A stretch of DNA of 29,521 nucleotides from NCBI GenBank assembly GCA_037131875.1, contig JBAXQF010000018.1, positions 1-29,521 on the forward strand. Reading direction: 5' to 3'. Both the position numbers and the translations under genes were made by a program. Origin of the DNA: UBA695 sp037131875 (GTDB lineage Bacteria > Verrucomicrobiota > Verrucomicrobiia > Chthoniobacterales > Chthoniobacteraceae). The notes beneath the pieces are model-generated. The model did no database searches. It was not told where the DNA came from and saw only the letters and a program-made list of their open reading frames with translations. Every line of letters starts with the position of its first letter. Position 1 is the first letter of the stretch. Shown here in pieces: positions 1 to 7,493 of the stretch.

Positions 1-51
1 ACGGCCTTCGCCGCCCCAAGACGCGGCTATAGTTTTTGGTAAATTGCTCTA
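1..51 (+). mobile_element. MITE-like element, copy 1 (right end only)
   Basis: The first 51 bases match the right end of the 169-bp element seen complete at 6864-7032, ending in GCTC followed by TA. The window edge cuts it. It lies 30 bp beyond the aroB stop codon. Copies 1 and 2 share one orientation; copies 3 and 4 are inverted. Confidence 0.85.
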
Positions 52-81
52 AAGCCCGGCATGAAAGACTTTTGACAGGTG

Positions 82-1179
82 CTACCGCATCCCTTCCACC
101 ACGGCGCGGATTTCCTCCAGCGTGACCTCTTTGGAAACAAAGGCCTCACCCAACCGGGGGCAGAGGACAAAACGCACCTCGCCCTGCGCGAATTTCTTGT
201 CCTTGAGCAGCGCGGCCATGAGGGATTCCGTGGAAATGTCCTCCGGCAACCGCAGGGGCAGTTGAAAGTGGGTCAGCGCATCCAGCAAACGCTGGCTTTC
301 CTCCGGCGCGAGCCCGGCTTTGAGCACGGAAAGGCGGCACGCGGCAACCAGCCCCAAGCTGACGGCCTCCCCATGCAAAAACCGCCCGTAGCCCGCGGCG
401 TTTTCGATCCCGTGTCCGACGGTGTGCCCAAAGTTGAGCAGCGCGCGCAGCCCCTTGGTCTCGTGCTCATCTTCGGCGACGATGGCGGCCTTGATTTCCA
501 CATTGCGCCGGATGACGTGGGCCAGCGCGGCGGGCTCGAACTGGAGATTCGGCGCACCCAGCGGCTCCAGCAGCGAGCGGTCGCGAATGGCGGCGTGTTT
601 GATGATCTCGGCCACCCCTTCGTTGAACTCGCGCGGCGGCAGCGTTTGCAGCGTTGTGACATCGGCCAGCACCAGCCGGGGTTGGTGGAATGCGCCGATC
701 AAATTTTTGCCATGCGCGGCGTTCACGCCGGTCTTGCCCCCCACGGCACTGTCCACCTGCGCAATGACCGTGGTGGGGATTTGCACAAACGGAATGCCCC
801 GGTAGTAAATAGCGGCGACAAACCCGGCCAGATCCCCCACCACGCCGCCTCCCAGCGCGACGACCCATGCTTTGCGGTCGAGCCCGGCGGCGATCATCGC
901 GTCGCACACGCGTTCCACAACGCGCATGGATTTGGAAGCCTCCCCTGCGGGCACAGTGATGAGCGTGGGCAGGTAGCCCGCCTCTTTCAAGCTGGCGAGA
1001 ACCGCCTCGCTGTAAAGCGGCGCCACATTGCTATCGGTAACCACGGCGCAGCGTTTGCCAAGCTCGGAACCCAGTTCCGCTGCCCTGCTCCCAAGTTGGC
1101 AAAGAATACCCGCGCCAATCAGGACACGGTAGGCGCGGTTGCCCAGTGGAACGGGAACGGAATGGATTTCGGAGGTCAT
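82..1179 (-). CDS. aroB: 3-dehydroquinate synthase
   Basis: AroB makes 3-dehydroquinate from DAHP, the second step of the shikimate pathway, in the cytosol with NAD+ and a divalent metal. The 365-residue length is normal for the family. The nucleotide-binding GGGVVGDLAGFVA stretch, the IPTT and DSAVGGKTGVN motifs, and the metal-ligand regions EGVAEIIKHA, NFGHTVGHGIE and LHGEAVSLG are all present. The start is the ATG at 1179; upstream there is pyrimidine-rich sequence and no Shine-Dalgarno. It is divergent from purU, with a 122-bp gap holding a CACAGATT repeat. The partner gene aroK lies 20 kb away in this window, so the shikimate genes are not clustered. Identification is very secure; the stop is 30 bp from a MITE-like repeat end. 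Confidence 0.97.
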   Translation of the reverse strand: MTSEIHSVPVPLGNRAYRVLIGAGILCQLGSRAAELGSELGKRCAVVTDSNVAPLYSEAVLASLKEAGYLPTLITVPAGEASKSMRVVERVCDAMIAAGLDRKAWVVALGGGVVGDLAGFVAAIYYRGIPFVQIPTTVIAQVDSAVGGKTGVNAAHGKNLIGAFHQPRLVLADVTTLQTLPPREFNEGVAEIIKHAAIRDRSLLEPLGAPNLQFEPAALAHVIRRNVEIKAAIVAEDEHETKGLRALLNFGHTVGHGIENAAGYGRFLHGEAVSLGLVAACRLSVLKAGLAPEESQRLLDALTHFQLPLRLPEDISTESLMAALLKDKKFAQGEVRFVLCPRLGEAFVSKEVTLEEIRAVVEGMR

Positions 1180-1195
1180 GGAGATAAGAGTCTAT

Positions 1196-1229
1196 CCACA
1201 GATTTCACAGATTTACACAGATTTTCAGA
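1196..1229. repeat. Short tandem CACAGATT-type repeat
   Basis: Three imperfect units of about 9-10 bp (ACAGATTTC, ACAGATTTAC, ACAGATTTTC) lie in the aroB/purU divergent gap. A related inverted copy is at 21872-21894 upstream of aroK. This looks like a family of interspersed repeats rather than an operator, because the flanking genes are unrelated. Confidence 0.55.
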
Positions 1230-1301
1230 AGAAGAGATTGCACACCTGCCACCGGCATTGGCTTGCCCTGCGAACCTTGGGCAGCTAATGAATACAAAGA
1301 T

Positions 1302-2156
1302 ATGCCGGTTACACTGCTAAAAATCTCGTGCCCCGACCGGGTCGGCTTGTTGGCGCGGCTCACCAGCTTTATCGCCTACCACGGCGGCAATCTGCTGGAG
1401 GTCAACCAGTTCACCGACCCCTTGAACCAGTGGTTCTTCGCCCGGTTGGCCATCGACTCCAAAAGCCTCGCCCTCGACAGCGCCGCCTTGCACAAGGCGT
1501 TCACGCCCCTGGCGGCGGATTTGGAGGGGGAATGGACGATCCGCGAGACCAAGCAAAAGATGCGCGTGGTGCTGATGGTTTCCAAGCTGGATCATTGCCT
1601 GGCCGATCTGCTTTGGCGCTGGCGCTCGGGCGAGTTGCCCATCGAAATCCCGCTGGTCATTTCCAACCACGAGGCACTCCGGCCGCTCGTGGAACGCGAG
1701 GGCGTCCCCTTTGCGTTTGTGCCTGTGACGCCGGAGACCAAGGCTGCCGCCTTTGAAAAAATGGCCACCCTGTTTTGCGAGGCCAAGGCTGATCTCGTCG
1801 TGCTCGCCCGCTACATGCAAATTTTTCCCGAGGCGCTCTGCAAGGAATGGCACGGGCGGCTCATCAACATCCACCACTCGTTTCTGCCCTCCTTCGCCGG
1901 GGCAAACCCTTACAAACGGGCCTACGAACGCGGGGTCAAACTCATCGGCGCCACCTGCCACTACGCCACGGGGGAACTGGACGCCGGACCGATTATTGAT
2001 CAAGAGGTGGTGCGCGTGGAACACTTTCACACGCCGGAGGATTTGCTGCGCCTGGGCCGCGACTGCGAGCGCATGGCGCTGGCGCGCGGCGTCCGCTACC
2101 ACGTAGAGGATCGCGTGCTCATCCACGGCAACCGCTCCATCGTGTTCAGGGATTAA
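1302..2156 (+). CDS. purU: Formyltetrahydrofolate deformylase
   Basis: PurU hydrolyses 10-formyl-THF to THF and formate, balancing the one-carbon pool and supplying formate for purine synthesis. The 284-residue product has an N-terminal ACT domain (about residues 4-80, starting LLKISCPDRVGLLARL) that in known family members senses glycine/methionine, and a C-terminal formyltransferase fold (about 90-284) with the motif INIHHSFLPSF and GATCHY...LDAGPIIDQ, which hold the catalytic His and Asp. The ATG at 1302 is preferred over an in-frame TTG at 1263, because the ACT domain begins directly after it. The 3' end overlaps the convergent phosphoesterase gene by 11 bp. No Shine-Dalgarno is visible. 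Confidence 0.95.
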   Translation: MPVTLLKISCPDRVGLLARLTSFIAYHGGNLLEVNQFTDPLNQWFFARLAIDSKSLALDSAALHKAFTPLAADLEGEWTIRETKQKMRVVLMVSKLDHCLADLLWRWRSGELPIEIPLVISNHEALRPLVEREGVPFAFVPVTPETKAAAFEKMATLFCEAKADLVVLARYMQIFPEALCKEWHGRLINIHHSFLPSFAGANPYKRAYERGVKLIGATCHYATGELDAGPIIDQEVVRVEHFHTPEDLLRLGRDCERMALARGVRYHVEDRVLIHGNRSIVFRD

Positions 2157-2961
2157 CCTGCGCGGCCTCGGCTTCTGGGTTTGGAACGGACGCGGCCGGG
2201 ACGGCCTTCGATTCCCGGCGCGATTCAGTGCGCGGGTGCAAATCCGTGAGCAGTGTGATGTTTCCGTCAAAATCTTCCACCAACGCCGAGCAGCTCTCCA
2301 CCCAGTCGCCGCAATTGTAGTAGTCCACGCCGTCGATCTTGCGGATGACCGGCCAATGGATGTGCCCGCAGACCACGCCGGAAACGCCGTCGGTTTCTGA
2401 AAACCGGACGATGGCTTTCTCAAAGTCGCCCACAAAGGAAACCGCATTTTTGACGTTCCGCTTCACCGCAGAACTCAACGACCAGTAGCCGAGCCCGAGA
2501 TGCCGCCGCAGCCAGTTGATCGGTTCGTTGAGCTTGAGAAGAAACTGGTAGCCCACGTCCCCCACAAACGCCAGCCACTTGATGTTTTGCACCACGGTAT
2601 CGAGCTCGTGCCCGTGGATGACCAGCAACCGGCGTCCATCCGCCGTCGTGTGGATGGCGCGCGGCTCGATCGCCACCGCGCCGTAGTTGCCATGGAACCC
2701 GGAGACGTATTCGTCATGGTTGCCAGGGATGTACACCACCCGCGCCCCCTTGCGTCCGGCGCGCAACAGTTTCTGGATCACGTCATTGTGGGGCTGCGGC
2801 CAATAAATGCTCCGGCGCATGGCCCAGATGTCGAGCAAATCACCCACAACATAGAGCGTCTCAAACTCGTGCGTGCGCAGAAACTCCAGGAGCGCTTCGG
2901 CAGCACAGCCTTTAGTGCCAAGGTGAACGTCGGAAATCCATGCGCTGCGGTAGTGTTTCAT
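2146..2961 (-). CDS. Calcineurin-like metallophosphoesterase, LpxH/PlcP type
   Basis: A 271-residue dinuclear-metal phosphoesterase of the family annotated as UDP-2,3-diacylglucosamine diphosphatase. Metal-site motifs are intact: DVH (D11, H13), GDLLD (D41), GNHDE (N81, H82), VIHGHE (H116) and GHIH (H200, H202). The segments SDVHLGTKG, YWPQPHNDVIQKLLR and NCGDWVESC resemble, from memory, the rhizobial PlcP proteins: PhoB-controlled phospholipases C that degrade phospholipids during phosphate starvation and are often mislabelled LpxH. An array of Pho-box-like half-sites lies 50 bp upstream and reads toward this gene, which favours the PlcP role; lipid A synthesis remains the alternative. The ATG at 2961 starts just before the fold; another ATG lies at 2976. 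The last ~30 residues are a low-complexity Ala/Glu/Pro tail. It converges on purU with an 11-bp overlap. Confidence 0.88.
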   Translation of the reverse strand: MKHYRSAWISDVHLGTKGCAAEALLEFLRTHEFETLYVVGDLLDIWAMRRSIYWPQPHNDVIQKLLRAGRKGARVVYIPGNHDEYVSGFHGNYGAVAIEPRAIHTTADGRRLLVIHGHELDTVVQNIKWLAFVGDVGYQFLLKLNEPINWLRRHLGLGYWSLSSAVKRNVKNAVSFVGDFEKAIVRFSETDGVSGVVCGHIHWPVIRKIDGVDYYNCGDWVESCSALVEDFDGNITLLTDLHPRTESRRESKAVPAASVPNPEAEAAQVNP

Positions 2962-3010
2962 TGGTTTGGAATGCATCCCGGTGATCTGACTGACCCACCC
3001 TGCAAGCCAA

Positions 3011-3083
3011 AAGTGACAACCATGTGACACCAATGTGACGATCTGGTGACAATATATCGCGCAAATGTCACCTCGCTGTCACC
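3011..3083 (-). promoter_or_regulatory. Array of 11-bp-phased TGTCAC half-sites (candidate tandem Pho boxes)
   Basis: On the plus strand GTGAC occurs at 3013, 3024, 3035 and 3046, exactly 11 bp apart. After a 16-bp AT-rich gap the inverse GTCAC occurs at 3067 and 3078, again 11 bp apart. Read on the minus strand the first four are TTGTCAC, TCGTCAC, GTGTCAC and TTGTCAC, each followed by a 4-bp spacer. This is the 7+4 geometry of PhoB Pho boxes (TGTCA core). The minus-strand set faces the phosphoesterase gene; the plus-strand pair faces the small reading frame at 3118. No good -10 box was identified, as is common for activator-dependent promoters. The regulator is inferred. Confidence 0.6.
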
Positions 3084-3117
3084 GTTTTGCCGCAAAAAGA
3101 TGCCAGCCTCATTTGAC

Positions 3118-3282
3118 ATGGCCCACCAACAGATCAACCGTCGCTGCATGCTTCCTTCGGTCAAACCCGCCGCCCGGAAAAAACGGAAACGGACCATCTC
3201 GCAAATTCTACGCGAGGCGTACGCACGCCATTGCCACGACCGGGCCGCGCGCAGCGTGCTGAGGCAAGTGCTCAAACGCTGA
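3118..3282 (+). CDS. Small basic hypothetical protein (uncertain)
   Basis: A 54-residue frame with many Lys/Arg (for example RKKRKRTISQILREAYARH). It begins after the plus-strand pair of TGTCAC half-sites and lies between the phosphoesterase and the O-antigen ligase. No family is recognised and no Shine-Dalgarno is seen, but Shine-Dalgarno motifs are rare throughout this window. The C-terminal half could form an amphipathic helix. It may be a real small gene co-regulated with the Pho-box-like array, or a chance frame in GC-rich DNA. In-frame starts further upstream (3046) would run through the half-site array and are less likely. Confidence 0.35.
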   Translation: MAHQQINRRCMLPSVKPAARKKRKRTISQILREAYARHCHDRAARSVLRQVLKR

Positions 3283-3405
3283 CATCCCGCAAATTTTAGG
3301 GGATTTCTCCAAGCACATGTGATAATCCTCGTCGAAAGCTCGCAAGGCTTCCCTGCGTTCCCGCTGGAGAAATCTGCCGCTGCACCCATTTTATAGTCCC
3401 CTTTC

Positions 3406-5277
3406 ATGCACATTTTCCTGGCCGCCCTCCTGATCGCCTGCCTTGTCCTCATTCAATGCCTCGCAGGCGGAACGCGGCTTGTTCTCGCCCTCCCTCCCTA
3501 CGCCTTTGCGGCCGCTGCGGCGGTTTTGTCGCTGGGTTGGATTCGCCGCCCAAGCGTCAAGCCCTCCACGGCGTGTTTGGTCTCCACACTGTTGCTGGCG
3601 GGCTACACCTTCTGGCATGCGTGGAATTCCCCGGTTCCCTACCTCGCGCGGCCGGACGCTTTTATGATTGGCGCGGCGCTGCTGGTCTACCTGCTCACCG
3701 CACTTTATCTCACCGCACCAAACGCACGGCTCTGGATCGTCGCCGCGCTCCTGGCGGTGGCCGCCGTGCATGTCAGCGTGGGCCTCATCCAGTTTCGCGA
3801 GCAGAACGGGTTCATGCTTTTCGGCTTCCTGCGAGGAAACAATGACTGGCGTGCCAGCGGCATGCTTATCTGCGGAAATCATCTCGCCGGTTATCTGGAA
3901 TCTGTCGCCCTGCTTGCCTTGGGCATCACCCTCTGGAGTCGCGTCGGGGTTGGGCTCAAAATGCTCACCGGTTACCTCACCCTGTTTTGTTATCTGGGCG
4001 TCCTCATCAGCGGAAGCCGTGGAGGAGTTCTCAGTTGGCTCATCTCTCTTGCAGTTTTCGGGCTGCTCTGCATCTGGATTGCCAGCATTTACACGCCCCG
4101 GAATTTCATCATGTTCATGACCGGCACCTTGGTTGCCGGACTCGTATTCTTAGGCGTTTTCGGTCTTGTGGCAAATAACAGCTCGGTCATCAAAAGCAGG
4201 CTTAAGAAAATCGAGTCAGCCTCAACGGATGGGCGGATCTACAACTGGCAGGCCACCTTGGATCAATACCGGCAAAATCCCGTGTGGGGCACAGGCGCGG
4301 GCACGCATCTCTATTATGGGCGGCTCTTCCGCCGCCCACAACTACAGGCAGACCCGGTTCATTCGCATGGGGACTACCTGGAGTTGCTCGCAGAATACGG
4401 AATCGTGGGGGAACTCCTGGCCGTCGTCTTTTTGCTCACGCACCTGTTCAACGGCCTGCACGCCATCCGCGACATCACCCAGCGCCGCCTCTGCAACGCG
4501 CTTGCTTCAGCACGGAGCGACTCCCTCGCTTTGACCCTTGGCGCCACCGCTGCCGTCGTCGCCCTCATGGCGCATTCCGTGGTCGATTTCAACATGCACA
4601 TCCCCGGCAACGCCCTCCTCTTTGCGTTTCTTTTCGGGATGCTCGGCAATCCGGGAACCGCCCGGCCCGAACCCACCCGCTGGCTCTCCAGCACAAGCCT
4701 GCTGCGGGTGATCCTGGCCGTTCTGGGCATCGTGATGCTGGCGGGTGTCGCCCGGAGATACAAAGGCGAAGAACTGACCGAAAAAGCGCGCGTCTCCCTG
4801 CGCAACCTACAATACCAAACCTCCGTGGAACAGGCCACGCAGGCCATTCAAGCCGATCCCTCCAATTTCTACCCCCACTTATACATGGGAGAAGCGTACC
4901 GCATGATCGCCTTTCGGATGCAAATCCCCCCTTTACGAATCGCCTATTTTGAAAAAGCAGCAACCGCCTTCCAAAAGGGATTGGATCAATTCCCCTACGA
5001 CGACAACTTGATGCTCAAGCTCGGGCTCGCCTTGGATGGCGCACACCGCTTCAACGAAGCCGAGGTGGCCTATCTGAACGCCATCCGGTGGAATCCCAAT
5101 TTTGGCTACAACTACGCCCTCTATGCCGCCCACTTGGAATTGATCGGCCAGCTTGAAGCCTCAAAAAAGTGCCGTGAGGCCGCCAGACATCTGGGCACAC
5201 CCAACGCAGATGAAGTCGGCCGGGGGGAAATGCTGATCCTCCGCAGCAGCACCCCGCCCAGCCCGGGCAAAAAATGA
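3406..5277 (+). CDS. O-antigen ligase/polymerase-like membrane protein with C-terminal TPRs
   Basis: A 623-residue polytopic inner-membrane protein of the O-antigen ligase (Wzy_C/WaaL) superfamily, expected to transfer or polymerise undecaprenyl-linked glycans at the periplasmic face. Roughly a dozen hydrophobic segments fill residues 1-450. Family-typical features are a CGNHLAGYLE segment, the SGSRGGVLSWLIS segment, and a large periplasmic loop with GTGAGTHLYYGRLF and DPVHSHGDYLELLAEYGIVGE, containing the conserved His region. Residues about 455-615 carry TPR-like helices (QATQAIQADPSNFYPHLYMG; LGLALDGAHRFNEAEVAYLN). The ATG at 3406 starts directly with a membrane segment and follows a CCCCTTTC tract instead of a Shine-Dalgarno. 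It stands alone rather than in a glycan cluster, so the substrate (LPS, exopolysaccharide or protein) is unknown. Confidence 0.85.
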   Translation: MHIFLAALLIACLVLIQCLAGGTRLVLALPPYAFAAAAAVLSLGWIRRPSVKPSTACLVSTLLLAGYTFWHAWNSPVPYLARPDAFMIGAALLVYLLTALYLTAPNARLWIVAALLAVAAVHVSVGLIQFREQNGFMLFGFLRGNNDWRASGMLICGNHLAGYLESVALLALGITLWSRVGVGLKMLTGYLTLFCYLGVLISGSRGGVLSWLISLAVFGLLCIWIASIYTPRNFIMFMTGTLVAGLVFLGVFGLVANNSSVIKSRLKKIESASTDGRIYNWQATLDQYRQNPVWGTGAGTHLYYGRLFRRPQLQADPVHSHGDYLELLAEYGIVGELLAVVFLLTHLFNGLHAIRDITQRRLCNALASARSDSLALTLGATAAVVALMAHSVVDFNMHIPGNALLFAFLFGMLGNPGTARPEPTRWLSSTSLLRVILAVLGIVMLAGVARRYKGEELTEKARVSLRNLQYQTSVEQATQAIQADPSNFYPHLYMGEAYRMIAFRMQIPPLRIAYFEKAATAFQKGLDQFPYDDNLMLKLGLALDGAHRFNEAEVAYLNAIRWNPNFGYNYALYAAHLELIGQLEASKKCREAARHLGTPNADEVGRGEMLILRSSTPPSPGKK

Positions 5278-5334
5278 CTCTTGGGCTCGCTTTTCCCTGT
5301 TCCGCAAAAACGACCACCCGTCCCAAAAATTGAA

Positions 5335-5362
5335 TTGAAAAAAGACAAAGGCCCGCTATAAG
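5335..5362 (+). promoter_or_regulatory. Candidate sigma-70-type promoter
   Basis: TTGAAA at 5335-5340 and TATAAG at 5357-5362 are separated by 16 bp. This would start a transcript near 5369, about 80 nt before the ATG at 5449 of the secreted repeat protein, making that gene independent of the ligase gene upstream. Confidence 0.5.
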
Positions 5363-5448
5363 TGGAGGCACGCCCCCTCAAAATCAGGTTGACAGTTGAT
5401 CTAATACCCTTTCGCATTCCCCTCTCACCTTCAATCCCACTCCTGTAT

Positions 5449-6765
5449 ATGCACCTCCCTTCCAAACTGCTCCTCGTTTTGTCCTTGTGTGCCGTTTACG
5501 CAGTCACCCTTCCGATGGTTGGCGCGCAGGAGAAAAAGGAAAAAGATGAACCGAAGACCGACTCCCCCCAAGAGAAGGCTGCTAATGACAAGGCCGCCGC
5601 AAAAAACCTTGCCGCCTTGGAAAGCCAACTCGCAGCCCTCCCCACCATTCAGCAAAAGCTCGATTTCCTGAACAATAACATTCAGGGACAGAGTGCCGAT
5701 ACCACTGCGGCTCTTGGCGCATACATCATTCAATCGGCTTCCCCGAGCACCCAGAACGATATCGCCAGCCGCGTGTCGCAAGTGCTTGCGGCCTCAACAG
5801 GAGACACTCCGCAGACATCGCAAATGCTCGGCCAGCTATCCAGCAAACTTCCCCCCTCCGTGGCGAGTGCGGTGGCAGGTTCCATCATCACTGGTGCCGC
5901 AAGCAGCGCACCCACGCAAATGCCGCAAATCACCACTGCCGTGATTGTCTCTCAACCTTCTACCATAGCGAATGCGGGGGCCATTGCGCAGCAAGCCACC
6001 GCCGCCGCACCTCTGGAAATGGCCAGCAAGATCGCTACCGCAATCGGTCAGGCGTATACCGAACACCCCACACTCGCCGCCCAAGCCCCCTCAATCGCCG
6101 CAGATATGACAAGGGCCATCATCACCAAGGGAACCGATGCCCAAGTGACCTCTTCAGTAGGCGATAGCGTTGCGGCACTGTGCGCGCTGCTTCCCGGCGA
6201 TACCTCCACCAAAAAGACCGCAATCGTGAGCGTCGGCACCGCCGTCGCCAGTGTGATTTCCGCAGATCACCCCACGATTGTGCCGACGGTGATCACCAAT
6301 ACTGCAAATTCGTTGGTAGCCACCGAAGGCCCAGGTGCCAAGCCCAACCTCAAACCTACTATCGACAGCTTCGCGTCAGAGTTGCTAAAAGGCGTCTCAG
6401 ACCCCGTTGTTAAGCAGCAGGTCGATACCGCTGTCAACAGCTTCAACAACAACACGGGCATCCCAACTCCCGCTCCTACTGCAACTCCCGCTCCTACTGC
6501 AACTCCCGCTCCTACTGCAACTCCCGCTCCGACGGCTGCGCCCACTCCAGAGCCAACCGCTGCGCCCACTCCAGAGCCGACCGCTGCGCCTACTCCCGCT
6601 CCGACGGCTGCGCCCACTCCGGCGCCTACTCCAGCCCCCACTCCTTGGCCTACGCCCGTGCCAACACCTCTGCCGACTCCGACCCCAACTCCGACCCCAA
6701 CTCCGACTCCTGCACCGACGCCTCAGCCGACTCCGCCACAGGAAACCAACAAACAACCTGTGTAG
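5449..6765 (+). CDS. Secreted Ala-rich protein with Pro/Thr repeat tail
   Basis: No family is recognised. The 438-residue product begins with a clear signal peptide (KLLLVLSLCAVYAVTLPMVGA, likely cut after VGA), then a charged Lys/Glu linker, then about 270 residues of Ala/Ser/Thr-rich helical-looking repeats with recurring patterns such as SVASAVAGSIITGAA and EMASKIATAIGQAY. Residues about 340-430 are a low-complexity tail of TPAPTA and TPEPTA units. Such tails usually act as extended spacers across peptidoglycan or at the cell surface, so an envelope-associated structural role is plausible but not shown. The ATG at 5449 is chosen because the signal peptide starts there. It has its own candidate promoter and a strong terminator 30 bp downstream. 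Confidence 0.85.
   Translation: MHLPSKLLLVLSLCAVYAVTLPMVGAQEKKEKDEPKTDSPQEKAANDKAAAKNLAALESQLAALPTIQQKLDFLNNNIQGQSADTTAALGAYIIQSASPSTQNDIASRVSQVLAASTGDTPQTSQMLGQLSSKLPPSVASAVAGSIITGAASSAPTQMPQITTAVIVSQPSTIANAGAIAQQATAAAPLEMASKIATAIGQAYTEHPTLAAQAPSIAADMTRAIITKGTDAQVTSSVGDSVAALCALLPGDTSTKKTAIVSVGTAVASVISADHPTIVPTVITNTANSLVATEGPGAKPNLKPTIDSFASELLKGVSDPVVKQQVDTAVNSFNNNTGIPTPAPTATPAPTATPAPTATPAPTAAPTPEPTAAPTPEPTAAPTPAPTAAPTPAPTPAPTPWPTPVPTPLPTPTPTPTPTPTPAPTPQPTPPQETNKQPV
6466..6738 (+). repeat. Coding tandem repeat (18-bp TPAPTA units, degenerating)
   Basis: Three near-identical 18-bp units (6466-6483, 6484-6501, 6502-6519) encode TPAPTA. They are followed by degenerate AAPTPEPT and PTPTPT units up to 6738. 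Near-identical units are prone to slippage, so tail length may vary between strains. Confidence 0.85.
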
Positions 6766-6794
6766 GCAGGTAGCTCAGGGCATTTAAAAAGTTT

Positions 6795-6829
6795 CCCCCT
6801 CCTCGTTCCTTGGAACGAGGGGGTTTTTA
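6795..6829 (+). terminator. Rho-independent terminator
   Basis: CCTCGTTCC at 6801-6809 pairs with GGAACGAGG at 6812-6820, followed by GGG and TTTTTATT. It lies 30-64 bp after the stop of the secreted repeat protein. The stem is of the same CTCGTTCC/GGAACGAG family as the palindromes at 7193, 7397 and 7444. Confidence 0.8.
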
Positions 6830-6863
6830 TTATAGGGCTACGCCATGCATTAGGAGTGTTTCC

Positions 6864-7032
6864 TAGAGCATTTTACAAAAAAATGTGGCCAGTGGCTTGG
6901 GAGCGCCGAAGGCTGGTGCAAGGCGGCTTGGCCCGCAGCGGCTGTGTTTGTAAACACAGCCCAAGGGACAAACGGTTTGCAACGGCCTTCGCCGCCCCAA
7001 GACGCGGCTATAGTTTTTGGTAAATTGCTCTA
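6864..7032 (+). mobile_element. MITE-like element, copy 2 (complete, 169 bp)
   Basis: The element runs from TAGAGCATTTTAC to GGTAAATTGCTCTA. Its two halves are imperfect inverted repeats over the whole length, with a central 10-bp stem (GGCTGTGTTT / AAACACAGCC around GT at 6940-6961). It is flanked by TA on both sides and has no coding capacity. The copy at 17897-18065 is identical over all 169 bp in the opposite orientation, and partial copies lie at both window ends. Terminal inverted repeats, TA flanks and lack of coding fit a miniature element mobilised by an IS630/Tc1-type transposase; no such transposase lies in this window. Confidence 0.85.
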
Positions 7033-7192
7033 AAAAAGAATTTCCGAATCCCCCACCCCCCTGTGTGGCAGATCGGCTAGGTGGATCGGCCGCTCCGCGG
7101 GCGATTCTTCAAAGCCCATCGAGCTGATTTTATTTGCGGCGGCCCAGCCTTGGAATCGCGCGCAGAGCGCACGCTCCACCTTTTGCGTTCTC

Positions 7193-7217
7193 CTCGTTCC
7201 CAATCTCCTGATTGGGA
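7193..7217 (-). repeat. REP-like palindrome, CTCGTTCCCAATC family
   Basis: CTCGTTCCCAATC followed by TCCT and GATTGGGA forms a short hairpin. The sequence is the reverse complement of most of the copy at 7397-7422. Confidence 0.65.
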
Positions 7218-7396
7218 CTGCCCTGCCGCATCGCGGCTTAGTTCACGCGAAGCGCACTTTGCAGAGCCCTGCAAGGGATCACGCGAGTGTCTTGGAAACT
7301 CTGTTTCCCCCGCACGCTATGTCATGAGCCCTTTCTCAAACACCGGGCACAAGCACTCTCCACACGTTATGAAACGGAGTTTCGCGGACAAGTGCA

Positions 7397-7422
7397 TTCC
7401 CAATCAGGAGATTGGGAACGAG
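7397..7422 (+). repeat. REP-like palindrome, CTCGTTCCCAATC family
   Basis: TTCCCAATC-AGGA-GATTGGGAA followed by CGAG gives a 9-bp stem with a 4-nt loop. It is inverted relative to the copy at 7193. Confidence 0.7.
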
Positions 7423-7443
7423 ACCGTAAAAGACTTTCCCCTT

Positions 7444-7463
7444 GCTCGTTCCAAGGAACGAGG
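7444..7463. repeat. Short palindrome of the CTCGTTCC family
   Basis: GCTCGTTCC-AA-GGAACGAGG is nearly the same stem as the terminator at 6801-6820. It lies 30 bp beyond the stop of the minus-strand RidA-like gene, but that gene reads leftward, so on the minus strand it would follow the stop. There is no long T run on either side. Confidence 0.55.
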
Positions 7464-7493
7464 CGGGGGTATTAACAACTCGCATGTTCTGGA

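Larger units (their letters stand above)
7033..7493. other. Gene-free repeat island
   Basis: About 460 bp with no credible gene. It holds palindromes of the CTCGTTCC family (7193-7217, 7397-7422, 7444-7463) and two GGAAAC/GTTTCC-type short palindromes (GGAAACTCTGTTTCC near 7296; GAAACGGAGTTTC near 7371). The rest looks like degenerate repeat debris next to the MITE-like element. Confidence 0.6.

Noticed and set aside
1263..1301. Upstream TTG start for purU
   Set aside because: The added residues precede the ACT domain without similarity to it; the ATG at 1302 gives the usual family length.
79..1320. 413-residue frame on the plus strand across aroB
   Set aside because: It is antisense to a clear aroB and its translation has no family motifs; long open antisense frames are common in GC-rich DNA.
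2146..2961. Confident naming of the phosphoesterase as lpxH
   Set aside because: Motifs fit the wider family and also PlcP; the Pho-box-like array argues against a pure lipid A role, so no gene symbol was given.
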